Source: Entrophospora sp. SA101 (taxonomy: Eukaryota > Glomeromycota > Glomeromycetes > Entrophosporales > Entrophosporaceae). From it: a DNA stretch of 13,698 nucleotides. The position numbers were made by a program, and so were the translations under genes. Shown one piece after another: positions 1-8,731 of this stretch (positions are counted from its first letter, which is position 1; each line of letters opens with the position of its first letter). Under the pieces are notes generated by a model. The model was not told the DNA's origin, made no database searches, and saw only the letters and a list, made by a program, of their open reading frames with translations. The stretch is taken from NCBI GenBank assembly GCA_958430865.1, contig CAUDNR010002358.1, forward strand, positions 73,969 through 87,666, in the 5' to 3' direction.

Positions 1-1432
1 ATGCAGCTAAAAGAAAAGCAAATGAGGACATAAACAAAGAACAACAACAAAAAAAATCAAGTAAATATTTACCATTTATCTGCCTTTATTTTTTTAGGAA
101 TATCCACTTAATATATTTTTTTTAAATATCTAGAATGTCCTTGTCCAACTTGTAAGAGGACTAATCATTCACATTCTTCAGGCAACCTTTGTAAATTTCA
201 AAAACATTGTGCATCCAAATCTGTTCAAGAAAAAAACACAAAATACAAATGATGCACAGTAAAAACTGGACTTGGAGGATTCCTTAAAGATAAAGATCTT
301 GAGCCTGCAATCCAAAGCGCTGTTGAAAGAATGACTCAAATTGTTTTTGAAGGCTCTCAATTGGCTAACCAAACAGCACTTTATCACATGACCCTTGGTG
401 ATCAATTTCCTTTCAACACAAGTGAAGGTGCTTTCAGTATATGAGGCAATGTTTCCAAGCTGTAACTACATCCCAAAACATCCCTGACACCACCAATGAA
501 CCCATCATAAATAATATTTGAGATACCCTCTATACACAATATTGACCTCAAGGAATGAGTTGGACAAATAAAAAATCATTAGGACAACTTCTCTCCTCTG
601 CTGCATGGCAATATGTTACAAATTGTCAGAACCACATAACAACAAATCTTGATAACTGACTTAAAAGATGGATAAAATATAAATTATTTAAAATTCATCA
701 ATTTCCTTTACCCAAAAAAACACATCAACACCATTATAAACCATTTCTAACTTGAAAACTTGAGATCTCCCTTCCCTCCCTTCAAACATTAGTGATAAAC
801 TCTCTACATCACATCTGCAATACCTAATTTATCTTACTACCCACATTCAATAAATTCATTTGAAAGTGCAACAAACATTATTCCAAAACCAAGCTCTTGA
901 TGATGTGTCTGTAAAAGCATCCTGGTGGTCATATCTTTCAGGTCTTTATAAAATCCTGTGCACCTTTACCAAACATAACAGGGAATGTGGTCTCCATCTC
1001 TTCACACTTATGCCTGAATATTCTTTCCAACAAAAGTACATATTAGTTGATATTGATGTTTTATATTATATGTACAAATCAATTGAGAAAGTAGGAGTAA
1101 CAACCATTCAAAGATTCAGAACTGAAAAGGAAATTTGGTTGATGGAAGCATTTAATATTTAATAAAGTCACCACCCAAAATCGAATCTTTGCTTACTCCA
1201 TACAAACTGATGGTCTTGCAGTATCAGTTGGTCTGGAGAAGAAAGTTGATGATGATAAAGAGGATGTTGATTAAGAAGGATTAAATATTGATTTAAATGG
1301 ATGCAAAGTATTTGGACTGGATCCTGGAAGAAAATATCTGTTTATGGCAGTGAGTTCAGATGAAAAAGTTATAAGCTGTTCCAACAAGAAGTACTGGAAC
1401 TTAGCAGGGTTTGTTCGTGCTTGTAACAAACA
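1..1432 (+). pseudogene. Fanzor-like (eukaryotic TnpB/IS605 family) pseudogene, copy 1, cut at both ends
   Basis: The family role would be an RNA-guided, RuvC-type DNA nuclease carried by a transposon; this copy cannot encode one. Seen in order: a Lys/Gln-rich end of exon 1 (1-60), an intron, a Cys/His cluster CPCPTCKRTNHSHS followed by C-x5-HC (from about 134), a helical stretch including AAWQYVTNCQNHITTNLDN (about 610-660), FTLMPEYSFQQKYI in another frame (about 1000), a TDGLAVSVGLEKK segment (about 1207), then GLDPGRKYLF with the first RuvC-type aspartate at 1320-1322 and an S-C-S-x4-YWNLAGF stretch. Damage: TGA at 250, 519 and 541 and several later TGA/TAA codons, a one-base deletion near 435, and frame changes near 850 and 1155. 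Homology stops at 1432, so the later catalytic acids and zinc ribbon are absent. The start lies left of the window. The family call rests on the TDG...GLDPGRK context and remembered family patterns; a divergent transposase is the alternative. Confidence 0.68.
1..1432 (+). repeat. Long direct repeat, left copy (partner 7098-8528)
   Basis: Matches 7098-8528 in the same orientation, about 7.1 kb away. By eye, positions 1-527 carry about 20 substitutions and three single-base indels against the partner, whereas 528-1432 (905 bp) is identical to 7624-8528. The match ends after AACAAACA (1425-1432). The left limit is outside the window. Confidence 0.95.
61..133 (+). other. Intron of Fanzor-like copy 1
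   Basis: Donor GTAAAT at 61 and acceptor ATATCTAG ending at 133 give a 73-nt intron that joins the Lys/Gln-rich first exon to the Cys cluster in phase 1 (A + AA). The earlier AG at 96-97 would lead directly into a TAA, so it is less likely. In copy 2 the matching donor has lost its T (7158-7159 reads GA), so only copy 1 keeps a usable donor. Confidence 0.6.
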
Positions 1433-3692
1433 AAGGAACACGATAATTATAAGCCACATAAAACATATGTCGAATATTCGAATACACCTGGTAAAGTGTC
1501 ATTTGATGGCAAAATACCAAACAACCAATCGAATCTCACAAAAAGTTTAAGAGGAAATATTAGAAATGCGGTGATAATTGAAAATAATGATTTTAATATT
1601 ATTGATAATGGCAGTGATAATAGTATTGGTAATGGCATTGATAACAATGAAAATGAAGAAGATCAAAATCCAGTATTAAACAATGATGATAATATAACTC
1701 GAACATTACCATTACAAGATTCTCAATTATATCAACAACACAATCATCAGATGGAAAAAAATGACAGCAGTGTTGAGGGCAGTGGCACGTTGTCGAAAAA
1801 AAGTAGTTTTGAAAAATTACGAGAAGGTTCCCCCGTCAACAACAACAATATTCAGCAACGACCACGTGGTGCTCGTCCATTAGATAAAAAAACAATTTTT
1901 ATACCCATTCGTATGAATAATAACAACGTTAATAATGTTGATGTTGGAATTATAGTTGGAAGTAAAACTGAACAAGTCCTTATACCTGAAAGTCCGATAA
2001 TTCCAATACATAATCACCATATTCAACAACAACAGCAAACAATTTTATCGTCGTCTATCCAAAATGATGATAATTATCTACTGAAATCAACAACAACCAC
2101 TGCCATTTCTTCTGCCATTGCCATTGCTGCTGTTCCTATTACCAATATTAATAATAATATGATAACATCTTCACTAAGTGCAAATACTGAGCCTATTCCG
2201 CCACGTTCAAAGTTACGAAGAAGTAGTACATCATCATTTAATCAATCACCAAGATCACCTTCTATATCATCATCACCTATTATGTCACCATCACCTTTAC
2301 ATCAAAATAGTCACACTAGGACAATATCAGATAATAATATTTATTATAATAATCTAAATCAACAACAACAACAACAATACCAACAATCTCGTCAGCAATA
2401 TAATTACAATAGACAACAACAAAAAAATACAATATCCAAACTTTCATCGTCATTACCGACAACATCAAGGACTTTAGAAAATGACGAATTTTTCCGTGAA
2501 TTAGAAAAACAAAAGCAAAACATAATTGATGCAAAAAAAAGAGAAAATCTTATGAAGTCGACTAAAGAATTAGAATTTAATTCGTGTGGTAATGGTAGCG
2601 GAGAAAAAAAGATAGTTAATGTTGTTGATGATGGTGATAATGATTATTTACAAAATGTTGAAGAAATAATGAATAATCTTGAAGTTGGATCAGATAAATA
2701 TAAAATAGTCGATGTTATTGTAAAGATGAAACAACAATTAAAATACTACAAGGTTTGGTTTTATTTTTTTATTTTTTAATATAATTATGAATTATTATGA
2801 ATGAATTAACGGATTAATCTTTTTTCGCAAAAAAAAAAAGACAAATATAAAACTTCAGTCACAATTAGCATCACAAAAAATTTCAGAAAGTGAAAAGTCT
2901 CGTATAGATGCATTAGACGAAGTAGCGTATTATAAAGCAAAACTACAAAAATATGAAAACACATCTGCTTCAACTGCTCTTTCCATCGTATCATCAGCAC
3001 ATAAAAACAAAGATACAAATGTTCATGTTCATGATCGTGATCAACATAATGAACAGCAACAACAAAATTTAAGAACAATTAAATTACAAAATTTACAAAT
3101 AAATCAATTAAAACAAGTGTTGAAAGAACAACAAATGATATTTGATAAAGTACAAAAAACATTGGTAATAGCTAATAAAAGAGCTGATGATACAGAGCAA
3201 CGATTGAAGGATTCGAGCCAAGAAGTGGCGACGTTAGAGAAAGAAATGTCGAGTTTGAAACTTGAATTAACCAATAAGTCAAGATTATTAGATAAATCAT
3301 TAAAGAAATCAGATGAATTGGAAAGATTGTTGATTAAGGCACAAAGTGAAGGTAAGATGTTGAGATCTTTGATGCAAGAGGGAATTGGTGAAATTTTAAA
3401 TTTTAGACTATTGGATGATGATTATGATGATTATGATGATGGTGGTGGAAACAATAATAATAACATTAGTAAAAATTGGAGAAATATTAAAATTAAAAAA
3501 TTGGAAAAGGAATTGGAAATATTAAAAACTTTACAAGACAACAACGATGAAAACGATGAATATGATGATTATTTTGAATATGATAATAATAATATTATTA
3601 TTGAAAATAATATTTATGATAACGTTGATGATATTGGTGATGACAATGTTGTTGATGATAATAATGATGGTAATCAATATTTATTAATATAA
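1433..3692 (+). CDS. Asn/Gln-rich coiled-coil protein, two exons, 5' end missing
   Basis: I do not recognise the family. The frame is open from 1427 (after TAA at 1424) through exon A to 2752, then exon B 2841-3692 ending in TAA, about 730 codons. Exon A opens with K-E-H-D-N-Y-K-P-H-K directly at the repeat edge, so no native start is visible. An AG at 1434-1435 could be an intron acceptor, in which case the repeat lies in an upstream intron. The first part is low-complexity: Asn/Asp runs, CAA-coded Gln runs and Ser/Pro-rich stretches (about 2200-2310). From about 2480 it becomes charged and heptad-like (FFRELEKQKQ onward). Exon B is mostly coiled coil (LEKEMSSLKLELTNKSRLLD), then an Asp/Tyr/Asn tail coded by GAT/AAT repeats. 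No transmembrane or catalytic motif is seen. A cytoskeletal, polarity or scaffold role would be a guess. There are no in-frame stops across 2.2 kb, unlike its neighbours, so it may have been functional until recently. Confidence 0.72.
2753..2840 (+). other. Phase-0 intron of the coiled-coil gene
   Basis: After ...TACTACAAG the sequence changes to T-rich non-coding DNA. Donor GTTTGG, a branch-like ATTAAC near 2805 and an AG at 2839-2840 give an 88-nt intron. The downstream frame from ACAAATATA is open and in register. An alternative acceptor CAG ending at 2858 also keeps the frame and would drop six residues. The donor is weak. Confidence 0.65.
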
Positions 3693-3790
3693 TATAGTTA
3701 TTATATTTATAGATGAGGGAAGAAAAAAAACAATTAAGATGTATTTGTAAATTATAGATTATATATAAATATATTTATGTTTACATTTAT

Positions 3791-3829
3791 ATTAGAACAA
3801 TTTATTAGAACAATTTATTAGAACAATTT
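3791..3829 (+). repeat. 3 x 13-bp tandem repeat (ATTAGAACAATTT)
   Basis: Three perfect consecutive copies of a 13-bp unit, about 100 bp downstream of the coiled-coil gene stop, probably in its 3' untranslated region or just beyond. The rest of 3693-3972 is AT-rich with no other signal. Confidence 0.9.
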
Positions 3830-3972
3830 ATCTATTTATTTTATTGGGACATTTTAAAACTTGAAATTTATTTATTAATACATTCTTTTTGATCAGCAAA
3901 TCAAAATATGTACATATATTTTAATAAATATCAAAATTTTTTAATGGATAAATATGTTGTAATTTTAGCTTA

Positions 3973-4806
3973 TACAGTCAACCCCCATAAATGCACAAGC
4001 TCTCTAAATGCACGCCTTCACTCATTCCCAAGCTTGGGACTTAAGAGATAAGTGCATCCCTCTATACCTGCATTGCACGGTCTTTTTTCATTCCAACTAT
4101 ATAAACCACCCTCCCTTAATGCACGTCCGTGACTTTCACGTGATTTTATGCATTGTTAATCGTGTAACCTTAGAAATTACATGTTGTCAATTAATTTGGC
4201 TTTGACTTAATTCCCAAAAACTCAATTTTTAATTGTGTAATTATGTTTTGACTCAATTACTTATATGTTTTCATATGAATCAATTAATTGCATCAAAAAG
4301 TCACCCAATTGAGTCAAGTGTAAGCATTGTTAGCTCTCTTAATAATGGTGAAATAGTTTTCATAAATGCTGAAGTTAATTTTATTAGTTGCCAAAATTAT
4401 ATCTGAAATTATTTGGACTCTTTAATTAAATATCAAAAGGCTGGATAGATTTTTTATGTCTATTGATACAAAGAATATTGTAAATCCAAAGTTGCTTACC
4501 AAAATTGATTTTTTTCAAAAACCATTTTAACTAACATTCTTATCAACCTATTTCTGTCATAGTTAACAAATTGTAATACAATGAACAAGCAAAATCAGTT
4601 AATTCTCTTAAAAAATATATTAAATTAAAAAAAAATAAATACAATGGAACAAATTACAATATATAGATTCATGTCTTGAATTTTTTTTTGTAATTTATTA
4701 GTGTTGCACGAGTCACCAATATGTGCAGCCAATAAAATGCACACTCTCCCTAAATGCATGCTCCCACTCATTCCCAAGGGGAGTGCACTTAGGGAGTTTG
4801 ACTGTA
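3973..4806. mobile_element. Non-autonomous Tc1/mariner-pogo-like element, 834 bp, flanked by TA
   Basis: The left end reads TACAGTCAACCCCCATAAAT. The reverse complement of the right end reads TACAGTCAAACTCCCTAAGT. These align as imperfect inverted repeats of about 24 bp and continue with TGCAC. TA dinucleotides sit immediately outside (3971-3972 and 4807-4808), as expected for Tc1/mariner insertion. Each end also has a subterminal fold-back: CTCCCTAAATGCA against TGCACTTAGGGAG at about 4745-4797, and a weaker version at about 4002-4055. Both ends share CACTCATTCCCAAG. The interior is AT-rich and holds no transposase; the 65-codon frame at 4008-4205 is chance. Naming the superfamily from the end sequence is inference. 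Confidence 0.7.
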
Positions 4807-4900
4807 TATAACATTTTATTCTTTCTCTTTAACAAAAGAATACAACTCAATCAAATCAGTGCAACATACTTTGTGACAATTTAGAAAAGATTGGTAATAT

Positions 4901-5092
4901 TTAGAAAGAATTGGCAATGATACTATCTCTCTCTGGAAATTTTCAAAAGAAAAGGAAAATTTTCATTTCACAAAATTGATTGCATTGTATAAATCATTTG
5001 ATCATGATCATGATCACTCTCACAATCTTCTTTTAAAACGTCCAGAGGTTGTATTTATAAGCAAAAAAAAAAATGAAAAAGAAATCACTTGA
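4901..5092 (+). other. Exon-like open frame, 63 codons, possibly a gene relic
   Basis: A stop-free frame reads LERIGNDTISLWKFSKEKEN and later KSFDHDHDHSHNLLLKRPE before TGA at 5090. A related N-L-E-K-I-G-N stretch lies just upstream in another frame (about 4877-4900), as if one base had been gained or lost or a short piece duplicated. There is no start codon and no clear splice sites. Composition is mixed rather than simple, which is why it is listed. It may be a fragment of a decayed gene or chance. Confidence 0.25.
4999..5016. repeat. 18-bp perfect palindrome (TGATCA/TGATCATGATCATGATCA)
   Basis: A self-complementary run built from a GATCAT hexamer repeat. Within the exon-like frame it codes an Asp-His alternation. 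A simple hexamer expansion is the plainest reading; a binding-site role is not supported. Confidence 0.6.
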
Positions 5093-5303
5093 TTAAAATC
5101 AAGCCTTTTCCAAAAATGTGTTGTTAAAGAAAATTAATTAAGCTTTTTTTGAAAAAAATCCTCTCCTACTACTAAAAACACCAGCAAGAAATTAATACAT
5201 TATTGATTTAGTATTAGCAAGAAAAACAATTTGGAATTCATTCATTTATTATTTAAAAAAAATATATTTAATTTAACAAGAAACAAACATTTGCAGTGTC
5301 ACA
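5093..5303. other. AT-rich intergenic DNA, nothing recognised
   Basis: Homopolymer A and T runs and short stops in all frames; no gene, RNA or repeat boundary seen. Confidence 0.6.
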
Positions 5304-5454
5304 ACTATACATGCAGCCCAAAGTATTTTGACACTGTCATAAAGGGGGGTTACACATGTAGTAAAGAGGTGTTACACTTATGTTTTTAATAGTGAATGCC
5401 GTAATTAATTTCTACTTTCAAAATCACCAAACCAATTTGGGCTGCATGTATAGT
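5304..5454. mobile_element. MITE, 151 bp, perfect 19-bp terminal inverted repeats
   Basis: ACTATACATGCAGCCCAAA at 5304-5322 is the exact reverse complement of TTTGGGCTGCATGTATAGT at 5436-5454. CACA lies directly outside both ends and may be a 4-bp target duplication. Alternatively the ends are TACATGCAGCCC with TA duplications, as in Tc1/mariner; the sequence does not decide. The interior has two related pieces, GGGGGGTTACAC and GAGGTGTTACAC, and no coding capacity. Confidence 0.85.
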
Positions 5455-6446
5455 CACAACCACCCTGATGGCAGAGTATCTTTCTTTGTTTGTTTAAATA
5501 AAATTAAATAAATATTAATGTGTGTGCAATCTGAGTTTCCTAACCAATAGGTTATTTATAGCTCAACACACAGCCTACTCACCGACTTACAGTTGATTCT
5601 ATTGTTTGACACACAGCCTACTTGCTGACTTACAGTCAAAGATTAATAATAAAATAACTTTTATCCTCCTGGGTAAAAGGGTCCCTGGGTTCTATGTAAA
5701 TGATTATATCCCAAAGGCGTCCCCTTGAGATGTATCTGAATAATTAAAAGGGTTCCCAACTAATAATTAAAGGTTGGCCAGACCATTAACCATTAGAAGG
5801 GCTGGGGGGTCAATCACACTGGGTTTATTAGTTACTTACAGTCAAAGACTATTTTATGTAAGGTTATATATTTATTAAGAGTTATTATTATGTTGTTGTT
5901 ATCAAGGTTGTTATTAACAATATTAACAATTGATTTATTAATTATTCTATTAACTTGGTCTAAAGTCAAGTGTATTTATACCTCTTGGGGCAGTACAAAT
6001 AATGTGATATGTGCTACTCTACTCTTCAATAATATGCTTATCAACTAATTACTAATTCTAAATAATATTTACATCAGATGAGAAGTTAATAAATTTAAAT
6101 ATAGAAATATGAATAGGAATAGACTTTCATATGACACTGCGCAATGTTCGGTGTAGCCGTTACAATAATATAATATTTAGCGCATCACATGACTTCCGTA
6201 GTAAATTCGTTCTAATTGGTCAATATTAACCGGGTAATTGATAGGTCCAAGATTTACTATCTCACACTACAAATTAATTAATGATAATTAAATATATGGG
6301 ACATAAAAGATAAACAATTATACAAATAAACAATTAGAAAATAATAATAAAATAATAATAGAGATTAAATTGTCCCAGAATTAAGAGATTTGGCCAAAAG
6401 ATCTTTGTCAAAGTTTAATTCCGGTAACAATATTTTTATCCCAACA
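5455..6446. other. Intergenic region, no gene recognised; short direct repeats
   Basis: CTTACAGTCAAAGA occurs at about 5628 and 5835, with a partial match at about 5587. The part 5640-5830 is less AT-rich (runs such as GGGTCCCTGGG), and 6120-6240 keeps several CpG sites, which stand out against the CpG-poor surroundings. TATTTATA stretches at about 5553 and 5972 could be TATA boxes, but no downstream gene supports this. An old LTR fragment is possible; I found no matching second LTR. Confidence 0.5.
5565..5638 (+). repeat. Imperfect tandem pair, about 30-bp unit, 44-bp period
   Basis: ACACACAGCCTACTCACCGA followed by CTTACAGTT recurs 44 bp later as ACACACAGCCTACTTGCTGA followed by CTTACAGTC. 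The differing bases are what a shared CTCGCCGAC would give after CpG transitions on opposite strands. Confidence 0.75.
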
Positions 6447-6770
6447 GGGATAAACAAATAATCAATTCAATTGTCAATTAATTAAATGCACATTTTAATT
6501 TTAGTAATAAACAAATAATCAATCCAATTGTCAAGTAAATGAATAATAAATTTCAATTGTCAATTGATTAATTAAATCAATTAGTAAAATGTGCAACACT
6601 TTGTTTTTAGTAATAAACAAATAATCAACTTGATTAAATGCATGTTTTATTTTTAGTAATAAACAAATTAATCCAAAAAACAGGATAAATGATAGTAATA
6701 TTAAATAGCATCTTTAGCTAATAAACAATAAACAATTCAATTGTCAATTAATTAATAATAAAATGATGCT
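6447..6770 (+). repeat. Degenerate AT-rich direct repeats upstream of Fanzor copy 2
   Basis: A core of TAAACAAATAATCAA followed by TTCAATTGTCAATTAATTAA recurs with drifted spacing: near 6453, 6509, 6616 and 6724, with a partial copy at 6657. TTTTAGTAATAAACAAA and an AAATGCA piece accompany several units. It ends about 230 bp before the Fanzor copy 2 start codon. It may be an old minisatellite or part of the element's 5' flank; copy 1 is cut by the window edge, so sharing cannot be tested here. Confidence 0.6.
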
Positions 6771-7000
6771 TTTCTTATAAAAAGTAAACAAATGATGTGA
6801 TTTTTTCAATCTTTTCAAAAAAAATTTTATTCAATTTCCTTCCAATTTCCATTGGCAAATAATACAATATCATCATCCATTATAAGAAATCAAAAGAACA
6901 TTTTAAACCAAAAAAACAACTTTTTTTCTCAACCATTTTTTTTTATGATTAGAATTTGTCAATTCTGTTTTATCATTTCAATGTAAATACATACAAGCAA

Positions 7001-8607
7001 ATGAAAGCTTCCAGTGATGACAAAGTAGAGATTCTTGCAAAAAAATGCAAAAATATTAATATAGAAACAGATATACCATATGCAGAATCTTCTAAAAATG
7101 CAGCCAAAAGAAAAGCAAATGAGGACATAAACAAAGAACAACAACAAAAAAAATTAAGAAATATTTACCATTTATCTGCCTTTATTTTTTTAGGAATATC
7201 CACTTAATATGTTTTTTTTAAATATCTAGAATGTCCTTGTCCAACTTGTAAGGGGACTGATCATTCACATTCTTCAAGCAACCTTTGTAAATTTGAAAAA
7301 CATTGTGCATCCAAATCTGTTCAAGAAAAAAACACAAAATACAAACAATGCACAGTAAAAACTGGACTTGGAGGATTCTTAAAGATAAAGATCTTGAGCC
7401 TGCAATCCAAAGTGCTGTTGAAAGAATGACTCAAATTGTTTTTGAAGGCTCTTGATTGGCTAACCAAACAGCACTTTATCATGTGACCCTTGGTGATCAA
7501 TTTCCTTTCAACAAAAGTGAAGGTGCTTTCAAGTATATGAGGCAATGTTTCCAAGCTGTAACTACATCCAAAAACACCCCTGACACCACCAATGAACCCA
7601 TCATAAATAATATTCAAGATACACTCTATACACAATATTGACCTCAAGGAATGAGTTGGACAAATAAAAAATCATTAGGACAACTTCTCTCCTCTGCTGC
7701 ATGGCAATATGTTACAAATTGTCAGAACCACATAACAACAAATCTTGATAACTGACTTAAAAGATGGATAAAATATAAATTATTTAAAATTCATCAATTT
7801 CCTTTACCCAAAAAAACACATCAACACCATTATAAACCATTTCTAACTTGAAAACTTGAGATCTCCCTTCCCTCCCTTCAAACATTAGTGATAAACTCTC
7901 TACATCACATCTGCAATACCTAATTTATCTTACTACCCACATTCAATAAATTCATTTGAAAGTGCAACAAACATTATTCCAAAACCAAGCTCTTGATGAT
8001 GTGTCTGTAAAAGCATCCTGGTGGTCATATCTTTCAGGTCTTTATAAAATCCTGTGCACCTTTACCAAACATAACAGGGAATGTGGTCTCCATCTCTTCA
8101 CACTTATGCCTGAATATTCTTTCCAACAAAAGTACATATTAGTTGATATTGATGTTTTATATTATATGTACAAATCAATTGAGAAAGTAGGAGTAACAAC
8201 CATTCAAAGATTCAGAACTGAAAAGGAAATTTGGTTGATGGAAGCATTTAATATTTAATAAAGTCACCACCCAAAATCGAATCTTTGCTTACTCCATACA
8301 AACTGATGGTCTTGCAGTATCAGTTGGTCTGGAGAAGAAAGTTGATGATGATAAAGAGGATGTTGATTAAGAAGGATTAAATATTGATTTAAATGGATGC
8401 AAAGTATTTGGACTGGATCCTGGAAGAAAATATCTGTTTATGGCAGTGAGTTCAGATGAAAAAGTTATAAGCTGTTCCAACAAGAAGTACTGGAACTTAG
8501 CAGGGTTTGTTCGTGCTTGTAACAAACATGAGTTGTGGTTGGAAAAAAAAAATCTTCAGATTGTTATTCAAGATGAGCTATACTTTGTTAATTTAATTCG
8601 CTGTTAA
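7001..8607 (+). pseudogene. Fanzor-like (eukaryotic TnpB/IS605 family) pseudogene, copy 2
   Basis: The ATG at 7001 opens a hydrophilic N-terminus (MKASSDDKVEILAKKCKNIN) ending in a basic AAKRKANED stretch that could be a nuclear localisation signal. After a former intron (about 7158-7229, donor lost) come the Cys/His cluster CPCPTCKGTDHSHSSSNLC, the frame ALYHVTLGDQFPFN, helical segments, TDGLAVSVGLEKK and GLDPGRKYLF with the RuvC-type aspartate at 8416-8418. It runs about 80 bp further than copy 1 (NKHELWLEKKNLQIVIQDEL) before TAA at 8605. Damage: deletion of a C near 7378, TGA at 7453, TGA at 7637 and later stops shared with copy 1, and frame changes near 7946 and 8251. The later RuvC acids, the zinc ribbon and the 3' guide-RNA-like region expected downstream are not present. 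It converges with the minus-strand pseudogene ending at 8732. Confidence 0.7.
7098..8528 (+). repeat. Long direct repeat, right copy (partner 1-1432)
   Basis: Same-orientation partner of the window's first 1432 bp. The stretch 7624-8528 is identical to 528-1432; 7098-7623 is about 96% identical. Here the Fanzor-like frame continues past 8528, so this copy is the less truncated one at the 3' end. Confidence 0.95.
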
Positions 8608-8731
8608 ACAAGAATATCATTGAATAATATTACTTATATGGGGCATACTGCAACAAAACCAGACAAAGTGAACATTGGTATAACCAAGAATTTCAGGGAT
8701 CAAAATTTAGTCATTTGTAATGTGATCATAA
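8608..8731. other. Gap between converging pseudogenes
   Basis: No convincing continuation of the Fanzor-like frame was found. This short AT-rich stretch separates two 3' ends and probably holds the minus-strand gene's 3' untranslated sequence. Confidence 0.5.

Noticed and set aside
178..405. Minus-strand open frames at 178-405 and 7321-7647
   Set aside because: Antisense shadows of the Fanzor-like coding remnant; the plus strand carries the sensible protein (Cys/His cluster, TALYH...LGDQFPFN).
860..1162. A free-standing 100-codon gene (and its twin at 7956-8258)
   Set aside because: It is the middle of the Fanzor-like pseudogene lying in a shifted frame; the sequence before and after continues in neighbouring frames.
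528..1432. Selection for conserved function as the cause of the identical 905 bp
   Set aside because: The identical part contains several stops and frame changes, so protein-level constraint cannot explain it; copying or assembly is more likely.
1271..1647. Minus-strand frames at 1271-1459 and 1447-1647, and at 2316-2534 and 2806-3078
   Set aside because: Shadows opposite the Fanzor relic and the coiled-coil exons; compositions such as VVVVV and FFF runs arise from Asn/Gln codon repeats read backwards.
4008..4205. A 65-codon protein inside the 834-bp element
   Set aside because: It starts within the fold-back end, has no transposase motif, and is better explained as open by chance.
5455..6290. 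Solo LTR or promoter (TATTTATA near 5553 and 5972, CpG-bearing 6120-6240)
   Set aside because: No matching second LTR, primer-binding site, target duplication or downstream gene was found; kept only as unclassified DNA.
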